Assembly (NCBI RefSeq): GCF_002954585.1
Contig: NZ_MSCI01000006.1
Span: 1 to 54,424 of the forward strand
Source: Vibrio chagasii
GTDB taxonomy: Bacteria > Pseudomonadota > Gammaproteobacteria > Enterobacterales > Vibrionaceae
Length of the DNA stretch: 54,424 nucleotides
Direction of reading: 5' to 3'
Shown: piece by piece, positions 16,221 through 24,386 of the stretch
How the letters are laid out: each line of letters begins with the position of its first letter
How positions within the stretch are numbered: position 1 is the first letter of the stretch
The notes under the pieces: model-generated
The model's input: the letters and a program-made list of their open reading frames with translations, nothing else
Database searches by the model: none
Told to the model about the DNA's origin: nothing
Program-made: the position numbers and the translations under genes

Positions 16221-17756
16221 TTATAGCTTAACTCCGCTTTGTACTGGTGAGATGTCGTTAGCAAACAAAACAACATCGCTGATATCAGTATCATCGGCTA
16301 CCGGTGCAACACTTGGGTTGAGTGGGTAGCTGATACCCGTATATGAGAGTGCGTGTTTGGCCGCTATTGCGCCCCCGCCGCTGACATTGAAGATCAGATC
16401 GTGCCAACCGTGACTTTTAGACTTACCCACACGTATATCGCCCTTTAGTAGTGTGACTCGGCTATTGAAGCGCCACTTGTCTTGATGGTTCTCGAAAATC
16501 AGCAGTGTACAACCACCTGAGCCACACCAATCGAGTTGTGCGAACAGCTCTTCTTTACCGTCACCGTTGAGGTCGTAGGTCAGCCAGCGGTATTTAGTAT
16601 CATCAGGCGAGCTGTTGTTGATCTTAAAATATTCGCGGATCGCTTGGTCCACTTTTGGATCAAATTGATCACTGGAGTTCACTTGCTTAGCTGTTAGATC
16701 AACCGTGTTGGCTTGCGCTTGTACAGGCTTTGCTTCGAATAGTACTAGACCGCCGTTGGCAATCGGGTAGACGATATTGCCGACCTTTTCTTTCTCTGCG
16801 ATTAGCTTACCGTTATCGAGTGTGAAGATACGCTCGGATATCAGGTATTGCTGCTGGTGGCGAGTCATGACGACCTGAACTTGGTTTTGGTTGAGTTGCT
16901 GCCAGAAGCCTTGCTCAACAATAGAAGGATCACCGTTGCTGTAAGAGTAGGTTGTTACTGCGCTATGGTCATCGTTGAGCTCAAGGTTAATAGAGAACCC
17001 TGAGTTCTGCGTTGAGCTAGCGAAATAGGTACCACTCCAGTCCAATGTAGGATCTTGGTTTGAAACCGTTGCACAGCCCGTGTAGTTGCTTTCATTGAGG
17101 TTAAGTTTCGCTTCCCAGCCGTAGATAGAGTCACTCATGCCGTCGCTGCAGTTCTCTTTCTTCAGGTTGAGCTCGCCTTGCGTTGCTTTACCCTCTAATT
17201 GGTAATCACGACTGCTTGGCGTGGTGCGGCTTGATTCGATGTTGAGAGCCTGAGGTGCTTCGCCCATCTTGGTATAAGTCAGCTGGCCTTTATCAAAGGT
17301 GGCTGACCAGAATGGTTCGTTGCCGAATACTCGTGTGGATCGCAGTGGTTGGTCGCAGCGTTCAGGGTTTTCTGCCGTTAAGATATTGACTTGATCAACC
17401 ACGAAACGTGCTGTGAAATCAGCGTTGTAGCCGGTTTGGCTCGGTACGGTAAGGTGACCAATCAGTTCGCCATACAGAGCTTGATAAGGTCTGGCTGCTA
17501 ACCCTTGTGCTTCTAACGCTAGCTCAGGGGACATCTCTAACCAGTATTGTTGTTGGCTTCCACAAGGGGTAAACGTGCGGCTTTCATGGCCTACCACAAC
17601 TTGACCGCGCATGATGAAGGTTTGTGGTTGAACACTCAGAGGTTCATCTAAGGTTGCTGGTGGAACTTCAGGTTGTTGCGGTGTTTCTGGAGCGGTTACA
17701 CAGCCTTGTAGCGCGAATGCGGCTAGCCATGTCACTGGGTTTTTCATTACCTTCAT
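16221..17756 (-). CDS. Composite NlpE/COG3650-like lipoprotein
   Basis: 511 residues. The signal peptide ends in a lipobox, L-Q-G-C (about residue 19), so it is a lipoprotein, probably of the outer membrane. Four parts can be seen. Residues 45-120 resemble the C-terminal OB fold of NlpE (RGQVVVGHESRTFTPCG). About 140-240 is COG3650-like (FGNEPFWSATF). About 243-345 resembles the NlpE/lipocalin-like N-domain (WSGTYFASS). The C-terminus has an EF-hand-like DLNGDGKEE. Cysteines are numerous, as expected in the periplasm. Function is unknown; an envelope-stress sensor like NlpE is possible. ATG at 17756 behind GAGGAA is chosen over the longer frame to 17777. Confidence 0.7.
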   Translation of the reverse strand: MKVMKNPVTWLAAFALQGCVTAPETPQQPEVPPATLDEPLSVQPQTFIMRGQVVVGHESRTFTPCGSQQQYWLEMSPELALEAQGLAARPYQALYGELIGHLTVPSQTGYNADFTARFVVDQVNILTAENPERCDQPLRSTRVFGNEPFWSATFDKGQLTYTKMGEAPQALNIESSRTTPSSRDYQLEGKATQGELNLKKENCSDGMSDSIYGWEAKLNLNESNYTGCATVSNQDPTLDWSGTYFASSTQNSGFSINLELNDDHSAVTTYSYSNGDPSIVEQGFWQQLNQNQVQVVMTRHQQQYLISERIFTLDNGKLIAEKEKVGNIVYPIANGGLVLFEAKPVQAQANTVDLTAKQVNSSDQFDPKVDQAIREYFKINNSSPDDTKYRWLTYDLNGDGKEELFAQLDWCGSGGCTLLIFENHQDKWRFNSRVTLLKGDIRVGKSKSHGWHDLIFNVSGGGAIAAKHALSYTGISYPLNPSVAPVADDTDISDVVLFANDISPVQSGVKL

Positions 17757-17795
17757 GTTATATCTTCCTCGGAGCAACCGTTAATTGGATTTATT

Positions 17796-18263
17796 ATGGC
17801 ATATTGGTTATTTAAAACAGAACCCGACACCTTTTCTATTCAGACGCTGAGAGTACAAAAAACCTCTTGTTGGGAGGGAGTTCGTAACTATCAAGCTCGA
17901 AATATGATGCGTGATGAGGTCAAGCTTGGCGACCTGGTGATGATATACCACTCATCATGTAAAAAAGTGGGCGTAGCGGGGATCGCAAAAGTAACCAGGG
18001 AAGCCTACCCAGACCATTTTCAATTCGATCCCGAGAGTGATTACTACGACCCTAAATCTTCACCCGATAACCCGCGCTGGATAATGGTTGATGTCGAGTT
18101 TGTTCGAGTGACTGAACGCTTGATCCCGTTAGCGACTCTTAAAGCCATGCCTGAGCTATCTGAAATGCCTTTGGTGAAGCGCGGCAATCGTTTATCGATC
18201 ATGCCTGTGACGGAACAAGAGTGGCAGGCGATCTTAAGCAAAGAAGTGCTCGGTTCTCGTTAG
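17796..18263 (+). CDS. EVE-domain protein
   Basis: 155 residues, one EVE domain of the PUA-like fold. Typical features are the N-terminal YWLFKTEP, CWEGVRNYQARNMMRDE and GDLVMIYHS. EVE proteins bind modified bases in nucleic acids; homologues include human THYN1 and bacterial proteins near RNA or DNA modification systems, and the role in vibrios is undefined. The start is 39 nt from the divergent lipoprotein gene. A terminator follows at 18288. Confidence 0.9.
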   Translation: MAYWLFKTEPDTFSIQTLRVQKTSCWEGVRNYQARNMMRDEVKLGDLVMIYHSSCKKVGVAGIAKVTREAYPDHFQFDPESDYYDPKSSPDNPRWIMVDVEFVRVTERLIPLATLKAMPELSEMPLVKRGNRLSIMPVTEQEWQAILSKEVLGSR

Positions 18264-18287
18264 AGGAAGCTTTTAGCGTAAGGTTCA

Positions 18288-18314
18288 AAAAAGGCAGCCA
18301 TTGGCTGCCTTTTT
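18288..18314. terminator. Bidirectional terminator
   Basis: AAAAAGGCAGCC / GGCTGCCTTTTT, a 12-bp stem with a 3-nt loop, lies between the convergent EVE and yigL genes. Confidence 0.9.
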
Positions 18315-18329
18315 GTATGATGGGGTTGT

Positions 18330-19157
18330 TTAGAGTAGGTGTTTCTCTAAGTAGTGCGCAACGGCATCATCAGCGTTGCTACCAATCACTTCATTGTCTG
18401 GTAGTGCTTGCATCACTTTCTCGTGCGATGTGCCCATGATTAGGCCTTTACCTGCCATTGCCAGCATCTCAGCGTCATTCATACCATCACCAAAGGCAAC
18501 ACAGTTATCCAGCGTTAGGTTCAGAGATTTCGCGACAGCGTCTAAAGCATGACCTTTAGATACTTCAGCGGCCATCACTTCCAGACACCAAGGTGTTGAG
18601 AAGGCCACGTTTAACTTGTCTCCAAATGCTTCTTTTAGCTTTTGCTCAAACGTCACTAGGTGTTCGTGGTCTTGCTCTGGGTGAGTGAAGAAAACCTTGG
18701 CAATGCCGTCGCTCGGCGCATTGTCTGCTTCAAAGCGCTTGTAGCTGAAGCCTGACTCACTGTGGAACTTAGCTAGCATTTCATCTTCACGATCGAGCAA
18801 CCAATCTTCATTTTGGTACATGTGAATGAAGATGTTTGGATCTTGGCGAACAATATCAATAACCGGTTGAACGAGTTCTTGAGGTACGTTTTGGCTATAC
18901 ATTAGCTGATCATTCTGGTCGTGCACGCGAGCACCGTTCGACGTGATCATGTATGCCGGAATCCCTGCGATTTGACGAATCCCAGCTACATCGACGTGAT
19001 GGCGACCCGTTGCGAAGATAAAGGTATAACCTTGCTCGTGTAACTTCTTTAGCGTTAGCTTGGTAAAATCGCTCAACTGATGGTTGGGAGCCAGTAGCGT
19101 ACCATCTAAATCAGAGGCAACGATTTTCACGGAATCTTTAAGTGCAGGAATAGTCAT
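18330..19157 (-). CDS. yigL: YigL, HAD-IIB (Cof-type) sugar/PLP phosphatase
   Basis: 275 residues with HAD motifs ASDLDGTLL (nucleophile about D16), TSNGAR, the conserved lysine in GIAKVFF or SKGHAL, and FGDGMNDAEML. The long identity-rich stretches ATGRHHVDV, MITSNGARVHD and CLEVMA-x-VSKGHAL match E. coli YigL, a pyridoxal phosphate and sugar phosphatase that helps relieve phosphosugar stress. In E. coli it is also next to pldB, as here. Confidence 0.92.
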   Translation of the reverse strand: MTIPALKDSVKIVASDLDGTLLAPNHQLSDFTKLTLKKLHEQGYTFIFATGRHHVDVAGIRQIAGIPAYMITSNGARVHDQNDQLMYSQNVPQELVQPVIDIVRQDPNIFIHMYQNEDWLLDREDEMLAKFHSESGFSYKRFEADNAPSDGIAKVFFTHPEQDHEHLVTFEQKLKEAFGDKLNVAFSTPWCLEVMAAEVSKGHALDAVAKSLNLTLDNCVAFGDGMNDAEMLAMAGKGLIMGTSHEKVMQALPDNEVIGSNADDAVAHYLEKHLL

Positions 19158-19344
19158 TTAACCCTCATTGCAAAGTGCTTAACCAATATCAACACTAGCC
19201 AATGCTAGTATCGTTTGAACTACAATATCTCGACCCAGAAATTGTATGCCAAAATCATGCAAGAAAAGAGGGCAAAGCTCACTTACTTCTCTTCCTCTTT
19301 ATTCGCTATCATATGGCTCGTTTCTTATGCAGTTGATGTGAGTA

Positions 19345-20325
19345 CTAAGCAAAGAACTGATTAATGACATCCAGTGTTTGATTACGGTATTTGTCTTGCT
19401 CAAACAACACTTCATGCCTTGAGCCTTCAATAACTTTAAAGTGGCAATCCGGGTTGGTTTTCTTCAGCTTGTTGATGAATTTCACCTGAGCATCGTTACT
19501 CACAATCTTCTCTTCACCAGCTTGAATCAGCAATAGAGGGATCTTGATTTGACGAGTCTGTTGGATTGACTGCTTGGCTGCCATTAACCCTTGCCATACC
19601 CAGCGAGTGCTAGCGCCACCGACTTGCAGTGAAGGGTTCTCTTCGTAAAGTCGACGGAACCACTGATAACGAACCTTGCTTTGGCTCAGGAGGTTATTCT
19701 CGAAAGGTTTCGAGTAATAGGCCTGCTGACCTGGAGCGTAAACCGGTTTGGCGTGATACGCGGTAAGCACTTGCCCAACAATCATCGCGATAGGCTTTAA
19801 GTACCACTCGGTGTTGATACCAAACATTGGGGCGCACAAGGTGACCTTATCAAATGGGTGGTCTGGATGGGTTTGTAGATAGCGTGTCGCGATAGTGCTC
19901 CCCATTGAGTGGGCTAACAGGTATCGCTTGGCATACTTGCTGAGGTCAAAGCTGGCAATCATGTCAGACATATCAGATGCATAATCATCAAACTCATGAA
20001 TGTGACCAATGTCAGAGTCTGCTACCATACGTTCCGACTGGCCTTGACCTTGATGGTCAAATGAATAAACGTCGTAGCCTTGTTGATAAAAATCATAAAA
20101 AATTTCTTGGTATTTTTGGCAGCATTCGATACGGCCATTTGAAATCACAATAGCTTTGCTGTGCTTCTCTGAGGTGAGGCTGCACCAGTACAGTTTCTTT
20201 TTACCAGACGATGTTAAATACCCCTCTTTTCTTTGTTGCCAAAGAGCGTTGATCGGGTGTTTAATCGCATGATCGAACTGAGGTTCTTGAGTGTAAGGGA
20301 AGGCGGTTTCGCTGTGGTTTTCCAT
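19345..20325 (-). CDS. pldB: PldB-type lysophospholipase L2 (alpha/beta hydrolase)
   Basis: 326 residues. An alpha/beta hydrolase with nucleophile serine in AHSMGST (about residue 143), the DHQGQGQS oxyanion-loop region near 93-100 and the catalytic histidine in GSRHEVLFE near 305. It corresponds to E. coli PldB, a membrane-associated lysophospholipase. The identification rests on sequence type and the conserved rhtB/pldB/yigL neighbourhood. It is divergent from rhtB; 187 nt separate it from yigL, with no terminator visible. Confidence 0.88.
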   Translation of the reverse strand: MENHSETAFPYTQEPQFDHAIKHPINALWQQRKEGYLTSSGKKKLYWCSLTSEKHSKAIVISNGRIECCQKYQEIFYDFYQQGYDVYSFDHQGQGQSERMVADSDIGHIHEFDDYASDMSDMIASFDLSKYAKRYLLAHSMGSTIATRYLQTHPDHPFDKVTLCAPMFGINTEWYLKPIAMIVGQVLTAYHAKPVYAPGQQAYYSKPFENNLLSQSKVRYQWFRRLYEENPSLQVGGASTRWVWQGLMAAKQSIQQTRQIKIPLLLIQAGEEKIVSNDAQVKFINKLKKTNPDCHFKVIEGSRHEVLFEQDKYRNQTLDVINQFFA

Positions 20326-20405
20326 GGGAAATTACCTGAACTGATGCGTGGAGAGCTTTATTGCTACTAATGTTGTTAGATTAAAGAACTAGTAAGGAAA
20401 TGCAA

Positions 20406-21023
20406 ATGGATACTCATGTTTGGCTTGCTTATGTTGTCACAGCGATTTTGTTTAGCTTGGCTCCGGGCTCGGGTACCGTAAATTCAATCAGCAATGGGTT
20501 AAGTTATGGCACTCGAAAGTCATTGGCATCAATCGTCGGTTTACAGCTTGGTCTTGCGTTCCACATTATGCTGGTGGGCGTGGGTATCGGCGCGCTCGTT
20601 GCTAAGTCTGCGTTGGCGTTCACCATCATTAAATGGGTTGGTGTGGTTTACTTAGTTTGGTTAGGTATTCAAAAGTGGCGTGATAGCTCGAGCCTAGTGG
20701 CATCTGAAGAGAGCTCGACTCTGTCGAGTGGCAAACTGCTGAGAAACGCTGTGCTTATCAACCTAACTAACCCGAAATCCATCGTGTTTTTGGTGGCTCT
20801 GTTTCCTCAATTTATTGACCCTACACAACCTCAAGCACCGCAGTTCTTAGTGCTAGGTGTGACGACAGTATTCATTGATAGCGTTGTTATGTTGGGTTAC
20901 ACCTCATTAGCATCACAAATGGGACGTTTTATTCGCTCTGATCGCATAATGGGTAAGATAAATAAAATATTTGGTGGTATGTTCATGGGCTGCGGTGCTT
21001 TGCTAGCTGCCGCGAAAGCTTAG
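20406..21023 (+). CDS. rhtB: RhtB, LysE-family homoserine (lactone) exporter
   Basis: 205 residues with about six membrane segments. The family signature SLAPGSGTVNSISNGLSYG follows the first span, and VLINLTNPKSIVFLVALFPQFI is nearly identical to E. coli RhtB. It exports homoserine, homoserine lactone and similar amino acids. Two in-frame ATGs occur (20400 and 20406); the second is preferred because AAGGAA lies at proper spacing. It is divergent from pldB, as in E. coli. Confidence 0.9.
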   Translation: MDTHVWLAYVVTAILFSLAPGSGTVNSISNGLSYGTRKSLASIVGLQLGLAFHIMLVGVGIGALVAKSALAFTIIKWVGVVYLVWLGIQKWRDSSSLVASEESSTLSSGKLLRNAVLINLTNPKSIVFLVALFPQFIDPTQPQAPQFLVLGVTTVFIDSVVMLGYTSLASQMGRFIRSDRIMGKINKIFGGMFMGCGALLAAAKA

Positions 21024-21068
21024 ATTAAGCGACTGAGTTATAGTTAAACCAATCAGAGTTATCAAGAA

Positions 21069-22289
21069 ATGACCGCTACATACGTTGCTCGACAACCTAT
21101 CTTAAATCGTAAGAGGAATACACTCGGCTATGAGTTGTTATTTCGCGATGGCGAAAAGAATGCGTACCCAGCGCATATTGAGTCTAATCGAGCAACGTAT
21201 CGTCTGATTGTTGAGAACTTCTTGTCTGTGGGTCTTAACCCTTCCATTCCATCTTCACGCTGCTTTATTAACTTTCCTTATCAAAGTTTGATTCGTCGAC
21301 TGCCCTTAAGTTTGCCGAAAGATAAAGTGGTGGTAGAGATTCTGGAAACCTGCAAACCGACAGATGAATTGTTGGAAGCGGTTAAAGACCTTTACCAAGC
21401 GGGTTATATGATCGCCTTAGATGATTTTACTTCGACCCCAGAATGGGAACGTTTCCTTAAATACACGCATATCGTAAAGCTCGATATCATGCAGATGGGT
21501 TTGGATGAAGCGTGTGATTTGGTTAGGGCACACCAAGGGAAGAAGTTTAGCTTTTTGGCGGAGCGTGTTGAGACCGAGCAAGAATTCCAGCAAGCCAAAG
21601 AAGCTGGCTTTAAGTTTTTCCAAGGCTACTTTTTCAATAAACCGGAAATCATCAAGAGTAAGTATATTAGCCCTGAGCAAGTGATTGCTATGGAGCTGTT
21701 CCAAGAAGTGTGTAAGCCCGATGTGGACTTTCAACGTGTCGAAAGCATTGTTGCGAAAGATGTGGCGCTCTCATACAAGCTGCTGCGGTTTGTGAATACT
21801 ATGTCGCCGCGCCTCGAAGTGACCATCTCTTCTTTTCGTCAGGCTTTGGTGTATCTAGGGCAAGAGAAACTGAAAATGTTTGTTTCGTTAGCCGTAGCCT
21901 CTTATGTCTCTGATAAAAAGCCGAAAGAGCTGTATGGACTGTCCCTACAGCGTGCCCAGTTTTGTCAGCGTATGTCTCGCTATCAGGCATTTGAAGGGTA
22001 TAGAGAGCAGGCCTTTATGATTGGCTTATTCTCCTTGTTAGATGCGCTGTTGGATTTGTCGTTAGAGAACTTAGTCGAGCAGTTGCCTCTGTGTAAAAGT
22101 ATCAAGGTTGCTCTATTACGTAGGGAAGGCCCTTACGGTACTTTGCTTGCCCTTGAAGAGAGCTTTGAGCATGCGGATTGGCAGCAGATTGATGAGCACT
22201 GCGCTGACTTAGGGCTTAGCGTGGATCAGGTGAAAACTGAACTTACAGAAGCGCGTCGCTGGAGTCACAGAGTGACCAATAAGCTATAG
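21069..22289 (+). CDS. EAL-HDOD signalling protein
   Basis: 406 residues. The N-terminal EAL domain (about 1-200) keeps most catalytic residues: E in YELLFR, N in CFINFP, E in VVEILET, the DD pair in ALDDF, K in IVKLDI, E in LAERVET and Q in FFQGYFF. Residues about 200-390 form an HDOD domain. Proteins of this COG3434 layout include V. cholerae CdgJ, a phosphodiesterase affecting motility. Here the DDF is followed by TSTPEWERF rather than the usual G-x-G-Y loop, so activity should be tested. It lies 45 nt downstream of rhtB with no clear terminator between. Confidence 0.85.
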   Translation: MTATYVARQPILNRKRNTLGYELLFRDGEKNAYPAHIESNRATYRLIVENFLSVGLNPSIPSSRCFINFPYQSLIRRLPLSLPKDKVVVEILETCKPTDELLEAVKDLYQAGYMIALDDFTSTPEWERFLKYTHIVKLDIMQMGLDEACDLVRAHQGKKFSFLAERVETEQEFQQAKEAGFKFFQGYFFNKPEIIKSKYISPEQVIAMELFQEVCKPDVDFQRVESIVAKDVALSYKLLRFVNTMSPRLEVTISSFRQALVYLGQEKLKMFVSLAVASYVSDKKPKELYGLSLQRAQFCQRMSRYQAFEGYREQAFMIGLFSLLDALLDLSLENLVEQLPLCKSIKVALLRREGPYGTLLALEESFEHADWQQIDEHCADLGLSVDQVKTELTEARRWSHRVTNKL

Positions 22290-22318
22290 TGTTGCTTTAT
22301 TAAACTTTTATGACATTT

Positions 22319-22347
22319 AAAACGCACGCCTTGACGTGCGTTTTTTT
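22319..22347 (+). terminator. Intrinsic terminator after the EAL-HDOD gene
   Basis: AAAACGCACG / CGTGCGTTTT, a 10-bp stem with a CCTTGA loop and seven T residues. It insulates the arsenic operon promoter just downstream. Confidence 0.9.
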
Positions 22348-22355
22348 ACAACTAA

Positions 22356-22383
22356 CATATACGCATATCCATATATGAGTATG
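22356..22383. promoter_or_regulatory. Candidate ArsR operator
   Basis: CATATACGCATAT-CC-ATATATGAGTATG is an imperfect inverted repeat (9 of 13 positions) ending 5 bases before the arsR ATG. AT-rich dyads of this kind are typical ArsR/SmtB operators. Its position implies autorepression of the ars operon, relieved by arsenite. No good ribosome site lies between it and the ATG. Confidence 0.5.
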
Positions 22384-22388
22384 TAGTT

Positions 22389-22730
22389 ATGCTTCCTCAC
22401 CAATTTTTTAAATTACTGTCTGACGAAACGCGAGTGCGTTGCTTGATGTTGATTGTGCGCCAAGAGTGCCTTTCAGTTGGTGAGTTGACTCAGGCATTGC
22501 AAGAAAGTCAGCCAAAAGTATCACGCCACCTTGCGCAGCTGCGTTCAAACGGCATTTTGACTGACGTTCGCCAAGGGCAATGGGTGTTCTATCGCCTTGC
22601 TAATGATTTACCGGGTTGGATGCTAAAGTTAATTGATGACCTTATCGCATCGAACTGTTTGAAAACTGAATACCAACAAGACATTGAGCGCCTAGAAGCG
22701 ATGACTTCACGCCCTCAATGTTGCGTTTGA
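22389..22730 (+). CDS. arsR: ArsR-family arsenic-responsive repressor
   Basis: 113 residues, a winged-helix ArsR/SmtB protein. The recognition helix region is SQPKVSRHLAQLRSNG (about 44-59). Cysteines that could bind As(III) are C18, C27 and the C-terminal C111-C112; they differ from the E. coli ELCVCDL pair, so the sensor site is of another type. It heads arsR, GAPDH, phosphatase, arsJ. The 5' leader is very short and lacks a clear ribosome site, so translation may be weak or leaderless. Confidence 0.88.
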   Translation: MLPHQFFKLLSDETRVRCLMLIVRQECLSVGELTQALQESQPKVSRHLAQLRSNGILTDVRQGQWVFYRLANDLPGWMLKLIDDLIASNCLKTEYQQDIERLEAMTSRPQCCV

Positions 22731-22771
22731 TCGAATATTTTTAGATTCACCACTGACTGAGAGAACACATA

Positions 22772-23773
22772 ATGACAGTTAAAGTAGGTATTAATGGTTT
22801 TGGCCGTATCGGCCGTCTAGCACTTCGCGCAGCTTTCGATTGGGAAGAGCTAGAGTTTGTAAAGATCAACGATGTAGCTGGCGATACAGCAACGCTTGCA
22901 CACCTTCTAGAGTTCGATTCAGTTCAAGGTCGTTGGAACCATGAAGTAACAACTGAAGGCGACGAGATGATCATCAATGGTCAACACATCAAAACCACTA
23001 AAGAGCGTGACATCGACGCGATCGATTGGTCTGGTTGTGATGTTGTGATTGAAGCGACAGGTGTTCACCGTAAGACTTCTTTCCTAAACAAATACCTAGA
23101 GCAGGGCGTGAAGCGCGTTGTAGTTTCTGCACCTGTAAAAGAAGAAGGCATCGCAAACATCGTGGTTGGTGTTAACGACAACATCTTCGACCCAGCAGTA
23201 CACAAAATCGTAACGGCAGCGTCTTGTACCACTAACTGTATTGCACCTGTGGTTAAAGTGATCAACGAGAAACTTGGTATCGAGAATGCCTCTTTCACAA
23301 CGATTCACGATCTAACTAACACTCAGACTATCCTAGATGCGCCACATAAAGACCTACGTCGTGCACGTGCATGTGGTATGAGCTTAATCCCTACCACGAC
23401 AGGTTCTGCTAAGGCGATTGTTGAGATCTTCCCTGAGCTAGAAAACCGCATCAACGGTCACGCGGTTCGTGTACCACTAGCGAACGCGTCTCTGACTGAC
23501 ATCATCTTCGAAGTGAAGCAAGACACGACGGCAGAAGAAGTGAACGCGATGCTGAAAGAAGCATCTGAGAACGAGCTAAAAGGCATCCTTGGCTTTGAAG
23601 AGCGCCCACTTGTGTCTATCGACTACAAAGGCGACCAACGCTCTACAATCGTAGATGCACTCTCTACCATGCTGGTTGGTAAGCGCATGGTTAAGATCTA
23701 CGCTTGGTACGACAACGAAATGGGTTACGCGACACGTACCGCAGAGTTAGTACGTACTGTCGGCTTAGCATAA
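22772..23773 (+). CDS. Arsenate-detoxification glyceraldehyde-3-phosphate dehydrogenase
   Basis: 333 residues, a complete GAPDH: NAD-binding GINGFGRIGRLALRA at the N-terminus and the catalytic cysteine in AASCTTNC (about residue 152). The loop after it (TTIHDLTNTQTILDAPHKD, then RRARACGMSLIPTTTGSAKA) differs from the housekeeping enzyme and is typical of the GAPDH found in ars operons. That enzyme uses arsenate in place of phosphate, forming 1-arseno-3-phosphoglycerate, which ArsJ exports. It lies 41 nt after arsR. It should not be taken for the glycolytic gapA. Confidence 0.9.
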   Translation: MTVKVGINGFGRIGRLALRAAFDWEELEFVKINDVAGDTATLAHLLEFDSVQGRWNHEVTTEGDEMIINGQHIKTTKERDIDAIDWSGCDVVIEATGVHRKTSFLNKYLEQGVKRVVVSAPVKEEGIANIVVGVNDNIFDPAVHKIVTAASCTTNCIAPVVKVINEKLGIENASFTTIHDLTNTQTILDAPHKDLRRARACGMSLIPTTTGSAKAIVEIFPELENRINGHAVRVPLANASLTDIIFEVKQDTTAEEVNAMLKEASENELKGILGFEERPLVSIDYKGDQRSTIVDALSTMLVGKRMVKIYAWYDNEMGYATRTAELVRTVGLA

Positions 23774-23798
23774 ACCTGAGTACTTAGGAGACAACACT

Positions 23799-24290
23799 AT
23801 GACACATCCAACATGGCAACTAGACTTTGAACAAGGTGCGCTGATTCTGACTCCATGCCCAGGTACTAAAGAGGCTGATCTTGATGCATCTCTGACACAA
23901 CTGAAAGAGCAGGGCGTTAAAGCTATCGTGACTGCGCTCGATGATGCAGAGCTTGCAAGCAAAGACGTGGCAGCACTTGGCGAGAAAACTCGTGCGCTAG
24001 GCATGCAGTGGTTCCAAATCGAAATCGAAGACGATTGTGCTCCAGGTGCTGACTTTGCGGCGAAATGGTCTACAGCAAGCCCTGAGTTGCACAAAATCGT
24101 TGATAGCGGTGCGAAAGTCGCTATGCACTGCATGGGCGGTTCAGGCCGTACAGGTTTGTTCGCAGCTCACTTGCTGTTAGAAAAAGGTTGGGATCTCGAC
24201 AAGATCGTTCAAGAAGTTCAAGCACTGCGTCCAGGTGCTTTCACTAAACCTATCCAGGTTGAGTACATCAATGGCGTAGCGAATAGCTAA
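23799..24290 (+). CDS. CX5R dual-specificity-type phosphatase of the ars cassette
   Basis: 163 residues. The active-site loop H-C-M-G-G-S-G-R-T-G (about 110-119) is the CX5R motif of cysteine phosphatases, with a possible general acid in the EDDCAPG region. It resembles the CDKN3-like small phosphatases. The gene is 25 nt after the ars GAPDH and lies between it and arsJ, so a part in arsenate handling is likely. Possible roles are hydrolysing an arsenate or phosphate ester, or reducing arsenate as the CX5R enzyme Acr2 does in yeast. None is shown by sequence. Confidence 0.75.
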   Translation: MTHPTWQLDFEQGALILTPCPGTKEADLDASLTQLKEQGVKAIVTALDDAELASKDVAALGEKTRALGMQWFQIEIEDDCAPGADFAAKWSTASPELHKIVDSGAKVAMHCMGGSGRTGLFAAHLLLEKGWDLDKIVQEVQALRPGAFTKPIQVEYINGVANS

Positions 24291-24311
24291 TAGTCACCGG
24301 TGTTAGACAAG

Positions 24312-24368
24312 GAGCTTTTGGTATCTGGAGTGTTAAGCTTATCGTGATCCAAAAGCTCTTTTTGTTTT
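24312..24368 (+). terminator. Terminator-like hairpin inside the ars operon
   Basis: GAGCTTTTGG (24312-24321) pairs perfectly with CCAAAAGCTC (24349-24358) and is followed by TTTTTGTTTT. The 27-nt loop is long, but the stem and U-run have the form of an intrinsic terminator. It stands between the phosphatase stop and arsJ, so readthrough may set the arsJ level, or arsJ may have its own promoter. Confidence 0.65.
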
Positions 24369-24386
24369 GATTGCAGAGATAGCATT

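Noticed and set aside
22772..23773. Glycolytic gapA
   Set aside because: The active-site neighbourhood differs from housekeeping GAPDH and the gene sits inside an arsR/arsJ operon.
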